This document shows positions 60,225 to 64,000 of a stretch of 64,000 nucleotides of DNA, piece by piece (within the stretch, counting starts at the first letter, position 1; every line of letters starts with the position of its first letter). This DNA comes from Georgenia soli (GTDB lineage: Bacteria; Actinomycetota; Actinomycetes; Actinomycetales; Actinomycetaceae), in the NCBI RefSeq assembly GCF_002563695.1, contig NZ_PDJI01000004.1, positions 1,736,001-1,800,000 on the forward strand. Direction: 5' to 3'. A model generated the notes under the pieces. The model was not told where the DNA came from. It saw only the letters and a program-made list of their open reading frames with translations, and ran no database searches. The position numbers and the translations under genes are program-made.

Positions 60225-61607
60225 ATGGAGATCGAAGGCTGGACCCAGACCCTCGGAGCCGGGGCGCTCCTCGGCATCGCGGCGGCGGCCATCGCACTCA
60301 TCCTGGTGCTGGTCATCGTCTTCAAGATGCACGCGTTCCTCACGCTGATCCTGGTCTCGCTGCTCACCGCGTTCGCGACGGGCATCCCCGCCGACCAGAT
60401 CGTGCCGACGCTGGTGACCAGCTTCGGGAACACGTTGGGTTCTGTCGCCCTGCTCATCGGGCTGGGCGCCATGCTGGGCAAGATGGTCGAGCACAGCGGC
60501 GGGGCACGGGTGCTGGCCGAGAAGATGGTGTCGGTCTTCGGCGAGAGACGGGCCCCGTTCGGCCTGGGCCTGGCCTCGCTGATCATGGGCTTCCCGATCT
60601 TCTTCGACGCCGGCCTGGTCGTCATGCTGCCGATCATCTTCGCCGTGGCCCGCCGGCTCGGGAACAACGTCCTGCTCTACGGCATGCCGGCCGCGGCCGC
60701 GTTCTCGGTCATGCACGTCTTCGTGCCCCCGCACCCCGGCCCGGTGGCGGCCACCGAGCTCTACGGCGCGAACCTGGGCATCGTGCTGCTCACCGGCGTC
60801 ATCATGGCCTTCCCGCTCTGGTACGTCAGCGGTTACCTCTGGGGCACCTACGTCGGCCGCCGGTACGTCCTGCCAGTGCCGGCCCTCTTCGGCAGCGTCG
60901 ACGACGACGTCCAGGAGAACCCGCCGAGCGTCGGCACCGTCATCGCGATCCTGCTGCTTCCGCTGGTGCTGATCTTCATGAACACCGGCCTGGACTTCCT
61001 CGGCAGCGCCGGCGTCGTCGACGACACGCAGACCTGGGTCCACGTCCTCTCCGCGATCGGCTCCGCCCCCGTGGCGCTCCTGATCTCCGTGCTCGTGGCG
61101 ATCTTCGTGCTCGGCAACCGGCGCGGCGAGCACGGCACCGCACTCGAGAAGATCGTGGACTCGGCGCTGGGTCCCGTCTGCTCCGTCATCCTCATCACCG
61201 GCGCCGGCGGCATGTTCGGCGGGGTGCTCCGCACGTCCGGCATCGGCGACGCCCTGTCCACCTCGCTCGGCAACCTCGGGCTGCCGATCATCGTCGCCGC
61301 CTACATCATCGCCGTGGTGCTGCGCGTCGCCCAGGGCTCGGCGACCGTCGCGCTCGTGACCGCGGCCGGTCTCATGGCGCCGGCCGTGACGGCCGGCAAC
61401 TTCAGCAGCCTGCAGATCGTGGCCATCACCCTGGCCACCGCGGCGGGATCGGTCTTCGCCAGCCACGTCAACGACTCCGGCTTCTGGCTGGTCGGCCGCC
61501 TCATGGGCATGGACGTCAAGACCACCCTGAAGACGTGGACGGTGCAGCAGACGCTGGAGTCGGTCCTGGGGTTCGCCCTGTGCCTCGTCATCTTCTGGAT
61601 CGGGTGA
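60225..61607 (+). CDS. gntP: Gluconate permease, GntP family (copy 1)
   Basis: A 460-aa GntP-family permease with about twelve to fourteen TM segments: FKMHAFLTLILVSLLTAFAT, LGAMLGKMVEHSGGARVLAE, IMGFPIFFDAGLVVMLPIIF, PPHPGPVAATELYGANLG and SHVNDSGFWLVGRLMGMDV. It imports gluconate with protons. ATG 60225 with GGAG upstream. The 242-bp gap after gntK has TAGGGT at about 60095, a possible own promoter. Confidence 0.95.
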   Translation: MEIEGWTQTLGAGALLGIAAAAIALILVLVIVFKMHAFLTLILVSLLTAFATGIPADQIVPTLVTSFGNTLGSVALLIGLGAMLGKMVEHSGGARVLAEKMVSVFGERRAPFGLGLASLIMGFPIFFDAGLVVMLPIIFAVARRLGNNVLLYGMPAAAAFSVMHVFVPPHPGPVAATELYGANLGIVLLTGVIMAFPLWYVSGYLWGTYVGRRYVLPVPALFGSVDDDVQENPPSVGTVIAILLLPLVLIFMNTGLDFLGSAGVVDDTQTWVHVLSAIGSAPVALLISVLVAIFVLGNRRGEHGTALEKIVDSALGPVCSVILITGAGGMFGGVLRTSGIGDALSTSLGNLGLPIIVAAYIIAVVLRVAQGSATVALVTAAGLMAPAVTAGNFSSLQIVAITLATAAGSVFASHVNDSGFWLVGRLMGMDVKTTLKTWTVQQTLESVLGFALCLVIFWIG

Positions 61608-61628
61608 CGCAGCCGGCCGCGCGGCACG

Positions 61629-62432
61629 TCACTCCGGGGCGTCGCTGACCTCACCCGGGGCGTCGCCGGGCCTGGCCTGTTCCGCGGCATCACCTCTGCC
61701 GGCGGTGCTTCGCGACGGCGCCACGTCGCGCCGACCCGGGTCGTCCAGCTCGAGCCACACCTCGGCCACCACGGCCCGCGAGGCCGCCTCCGCGGCCTCC
61801 TCCTGCCCGGCCGCCACCGCCCGGGCGACGGCCTCGTGGTCGTCCAGCGAGTGCGGCGCGGGCCAGGCCGGGGTGAGGCCGACGCGTGTGCGCCCGATGA
61901 GGACCTCCGCGATGGTGCGCTGCAGCCCGAGGAACATCTCGTTGCCGCTCAGCCGGATGAGCAGCAGGTGGAAGTCGACGTCCGCCTGCAGGTACTCCTC
62001 CGTGTCCCCCAGGCCCTGCTCGCCGAGCTCGCGCAGCCGTCGTGCCAGCCGGACCAGCTCGGGCCCCTGCCCCGCGCCTCGCGCCTGCGCGGCGAGCCTG
62101 GCCGCCGTCGGCTCCACCGCATGACGCAGCTGAGTCAGGCTGCGCAGCTGCGCGTCCCGTCCCGGGCCGGCGAGGCGCCAGCCGATGACCCGCGGGTCGA
62201 GGACCGTCCAGGTGCTGACGTCCTGGACGACGACGCCGACACGGCGCCGGGGCTCCACCATGCCGAGTGACTCCAGCACGCGCACCGCCTCGCGGACGAC
62301 CGTCCTGGAGACGCCGAAGCGCGCCTCGAGCCGCGCGAGCGTGAGGACCGTTCCCGCCGGGTGAACGCCCGCAGCGATCTCCCGACCTAGCCGGTCGAGC
62401 AGGTCGCTGTGCAGCACCGGTGCTGCCGCCAT
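61629..62432 (-). CDS. GntR-family (FadR/FCD) regulator of gluconate genes
   Basis: A 267-aa regulator: winged helix (LHSDLLDRLGREIAAGVHPA, TLARLEARFGVSRTVVREAV) and FCD domain (LRSLTQLRHAVEPTAARLAA, DVDFHLLLIRLSGNEMFLGL). The C-terminal 45 residues are a charged tail. ATG 62432 with CGGAGG upstream; longer upstream starts lack a ribosome site. It is convergent with the first gntP and divergent from the second, and probably represses both plus gntK in the absence of gluconate. Confidence 0.92.
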   Translation of the reverse strand: MAAAPVLHSDLLDRLGREIAAGVHPAGTVLTLARLEARFGVSRTVVREAVRVLESLGMVEPRRRVGVVVQDVSTWTVLDPRVIGWRLAGPGRDAQLRSLTQLRHAVEPTAARLAAQARGAGQGPELVRLARRLRELGEQGLGDTEEYLQADVDFHLLLIRLSGNEMFLGLQRTIAEVLIGRTRVGLTPAWPAPHSLDDHEAVARAVAAGQEEAAEAASRAVVAEVWLELDDPGRRDVAPSRSTAGRGDAAEQARPGDAPGEVSDAPE

Positions 62433-62475
62433 GCCGCCTCCGGGTGGTTTGGCAAAGGTGTGATCTTTCTGTAAG

Positions 62476-62481
62476 GGTACC
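62476..62481. promoter_or_regulatory. Candidate gluconate-regulator site in the divergent promoter
   Basis: GGTACC core within an imperfect inverted repeat CTGT-N11-ACAG (62469-62487), in the 112-bp gap between the regulator and the second gntP. Confidence 0.3.
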
Positions 62482-62544
62482 GGACAGTCCCCGTGCCGAT
62501 ACCCCTCCTTCCGCGCGGGCGCATACCTATCGATGGAGACTTTC

Positions 62545-63921
62545 ATGGAAGATTGGACTCAGACCCTGGGAGCAGGCCCGCTCCTGGGGATCGCCGCGGG
62601 TGCGATCGCGCTGATCCTGATCCTGGTCATCAGGTTCAAGATGCACGCGTTCCTCGTACTCATCCTCGTGAGCTTGCTCACCGCGTTCGCCACGGGCATC
62701 CCCACCAACGCCATCGTGGACACGATGGTGTCCAGCTTCGGCGGGACCCTCGGCTCCGTGGCCCTGCTCGTCGGGCTCGGCGCCATGCTCGGCAAGCTCG
62801 TCGAGCACAGCGGCGGCGCGAAGGTGCTGGCCGACAAGCTGGTCGACGTCTTCGGCGAGAAGCGGGCGCCGTTCGCACTCGGCATCGCGTCGTTGATCAT
62901 GGGCTTCCCCATCTTCTTCGACGCCGGCCTCGTGGTCATGCTGCCGATCATCTTCGCCGTCGCCCGCCGCCTCGGGAACAACGTGCTGCTTTTCGGCATC
63001 CCGGCGGCCGCCGCCTTCTCGGTCATGCACGTGTTCACGCCGCCGCACCCCGGACCGGTGACCGCCACCGAGCTCTACGGCGCCAACCTCGGCCTCGTGC
63101 TGCTCGTCGGCATCATCATCGCCTTCCCGCTCTGGTACGTCTCCGGCTACCTGTGGGGCCTTCGCGTGGGCAAGAAGTACGTCCTGCCCATCCCCGGCTT
63201 CTTCGGCGAGATCGACGCCGACCAGCCCAAGAACCTGCCCAGGGTCGGCACCGTCGTCGCGATGCTGCTGCTGCCGCTCGGGCTGATCTTCCTCAACACC
63301 GGGCTGGACTTCCTCCGGTCCCTGGGCGTCGTCTCCGCGGACGCCACCTGGTTCCAGGTGCTGTCCGCCCTCGGCGAGTCGCCCGTGGCGCTGCTGATCT
63401 CCGTGCTGGTGGCCACCTGGGTGCTCGGCACGCGACGCGGCGAGCACGGCACGGCGCTGGAGAAAGTTCTCGACTCCTCCCTCGGGCCGGTCTGCTCCGT
63501 CATCCTCATCACGGGTGCCGGTGGCATGTTCGGCGGCATCCTTCGCGCCTCGGGCATCGGCGACGCCCTGTCCGACTCGCTCGACGCGATCGGCCTGCCG
63601 GTCATCTTCGCGGCCTACGTGATCGCCGTCGTCATGCGCGTGGCGCAGGGTTCGGCCACGGTCGCGCTGGTCACTGCGGCGGGTCTCATGGCTCCGGCGG
63701 TCGCCGCGGGCGACTACAGCGCCATGCAGGTCGTCGCCATCACCATCGCGACCGCTGCCGGCTCCGTCTTCGCCGGGCACGTCAACGACTCGGGCTTCTG
63801 GCTGGTCGGCCGCCTCATGGGCATGGACGTCAAGACCACCCTGAAGACCTGGACCGTGCAGCAGACCATCGAGTCGGTGCTGGGCTTCCTCCTGGCGCTG
63901 CTGGTCTTCGCGATCTTCTAG
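62545..63921 (+). CDS. gntP: Gluconate permease, GntP family (copy 2)
   Basis: A 458-aa GntP permease nearly the same as copy 1 over its whole length (shared IMGFPIFFDAGLVVMLPIIF, VFAGHVNDSGFWLVGRLMGM, DVKTTLKTWTVQQT). Differences cluster in the loop after TM6 (EIDADQPKNLPRVGT in this copy). ATG 62545 is preferred over ATG 62533 because GATGGAG precedes it and it matches the MExxWTQTLGAG start of copy 1. Monocistronic, divergent from the regulator. Confidence 0.95.
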   Translation: MEDWTQTLGAGPLLGIAAGAIALILILVIRFKMHAFLVLILVSLLTAFATGIPTNAIVDTMVSSFGGTLGSVALLVGLGAMLGKLVEHSGGAKVLADKLVDVFGEKRAPFALGIASLIMGFPIFFDAGLVVMLPIIFAVARRLGNNVLLFGIPAAAAFSVMHVFTPPHPGPVTATELYGANLGLVLLVGIIIAFPLWYVSGYLWGLRVGKKYVLPIPGFFGEIDADQPKNLPRVGTVVAMLLLPLGLIFLNTGLDFLRSLGVVSADATWFQVLSALGESPVALLISVLVATWVLGTRRGEHGTALEKVLDSSLGPVCSVILITGAGGMFGGILRASGIGDALSDSLDAIGLPVIFAAYVIAVVMRVAQGSATVALVTAAGLMAPAVAAGDYSAMQVVAITIATAAGSVFAGHVNDSGFWLVGRLMGMDVKTTLKTWTVQQTIESVLGFLLALLVFAIF

Positions 63922-63970
63922 TCGCCACGTCCCGCGGCGCACGCGCCCTGGGACCACGACCACCACAGGG

Positions 63971-64000
63971 ACGGTCGCCGGGCACACGCCCGGCGACCGT
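63971..64000 (+). terminator. Terminator hairpin of the second gntP
   Basis: Perfect 13-bp arms ACGGTCGCCGGGC / GCCCGGCGACCGT with loop ACAC, 49 nt past the stop and ending exactly at the window edge, so any T tract is not visible. Confidence 0.75.

Noticed and set aside
61629..62546. Longer start for the gluconate regulator at 62546
   Set aside because: It would overlap the divergent gntP start and promoter and has no ribosome site; ATG 62432 has CGGAGG.

Overview
The window is about 72% GC (judged by eye) and reads as the chromosome of a high-GC actinomycete, probably a Micrococcales-type organism. The signs are a Streptomyces-style gas vesicle set, sugar ABC transporters with no ATPase gene of their own, LLM and PPOX enzymes of F420/flavin type, a WXG100 protein, and many genes whose start codon lies 6-8 nt after a TANNNT-like -10 box (leaderless transcription). 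I see no insertion sequence, integrase, phage gene or CRISPR array.

Layout. 1-2.6 kb: 3' part of a zinc alcohol dehydrogenase, a small lipoprotein, a membrane protein and a 75-aa protein with an internal duplication. 2.7-10.2 kb: tRNA-Arg(ACG), then a ten-gene gas vesicle operon on the minus strand. In transcription order it holds a YtxH-like protein, an SRPBCC protein, gvpA, gvpF, gvpG, gvpO, gvpJ, a GvpS-like fusion, gvpK and gvpL, nearly all overlapping by 4 nt. Several members carry unusual added domains or long acidic repeats. 10.4-12.3 kb: VOC protein, two tRNA-Ser genes, quinone oxidoreductase. 12.5-21.6 kb: two divergent sugar ABC transporter operons. The plus-strand one ends with a GH32-like intracellular glycosidase and a LacI regulator, and a perfect 18-bp LacI-type palindrome sits at its promoter.

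21.6-43.4 kb is mostly housekeeping: HAD phosphatase, serS, a diacylglycerol kinase-type lipid kinase, pheA, a large phosphatase-like membrane protein, a GT2 glycosyltransferase, an aquaglyceroporin, a DUF5926-type protein, a rhodanese, pgm, an ArsR/AHSA1 pair with an operator on the start codon, PspC, YnfA, LLM, maltose acetyltransferase, an alpha/beta hydrolase/TetR pair, a PPOX protein, WXG100, a yeast-type cytosine deaminase and an MFS transporter.

43.5-54.0 kb is a tightly overlapped ten-gene minus-strand operon for acid-sugar catabolism: Ldh2-type oxidoreductase, TRAP transporter (P, Q, M), L-fuconate dehydratase, ketoglutarate-semialdehyde-type aldehyde dehydrogenase, two FAH-fold enzymes, an SDR and a GntR regulator. 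It encodes the end steps of two routes from one dehydratase: the diketo-hydrolase route (to pyruvate and lactate) and the 2-oxoglutarate route. 54.1-59.3 kb: poxB, an LLM oxidoreductase and a rare-looking LLM-BBE flavoenzyme fusion. 59.4-64 kb: a gluconate regulon with gntK, two near-identical gntP permeases and a divergent FadR-type regulator.

A theme not explained by the genes is the set of short tandem repeats (14-28 bp units) in the gaps between genes, mostly with a different unit at each site. One 19-bp unit appears at two loci 32 kb apart.
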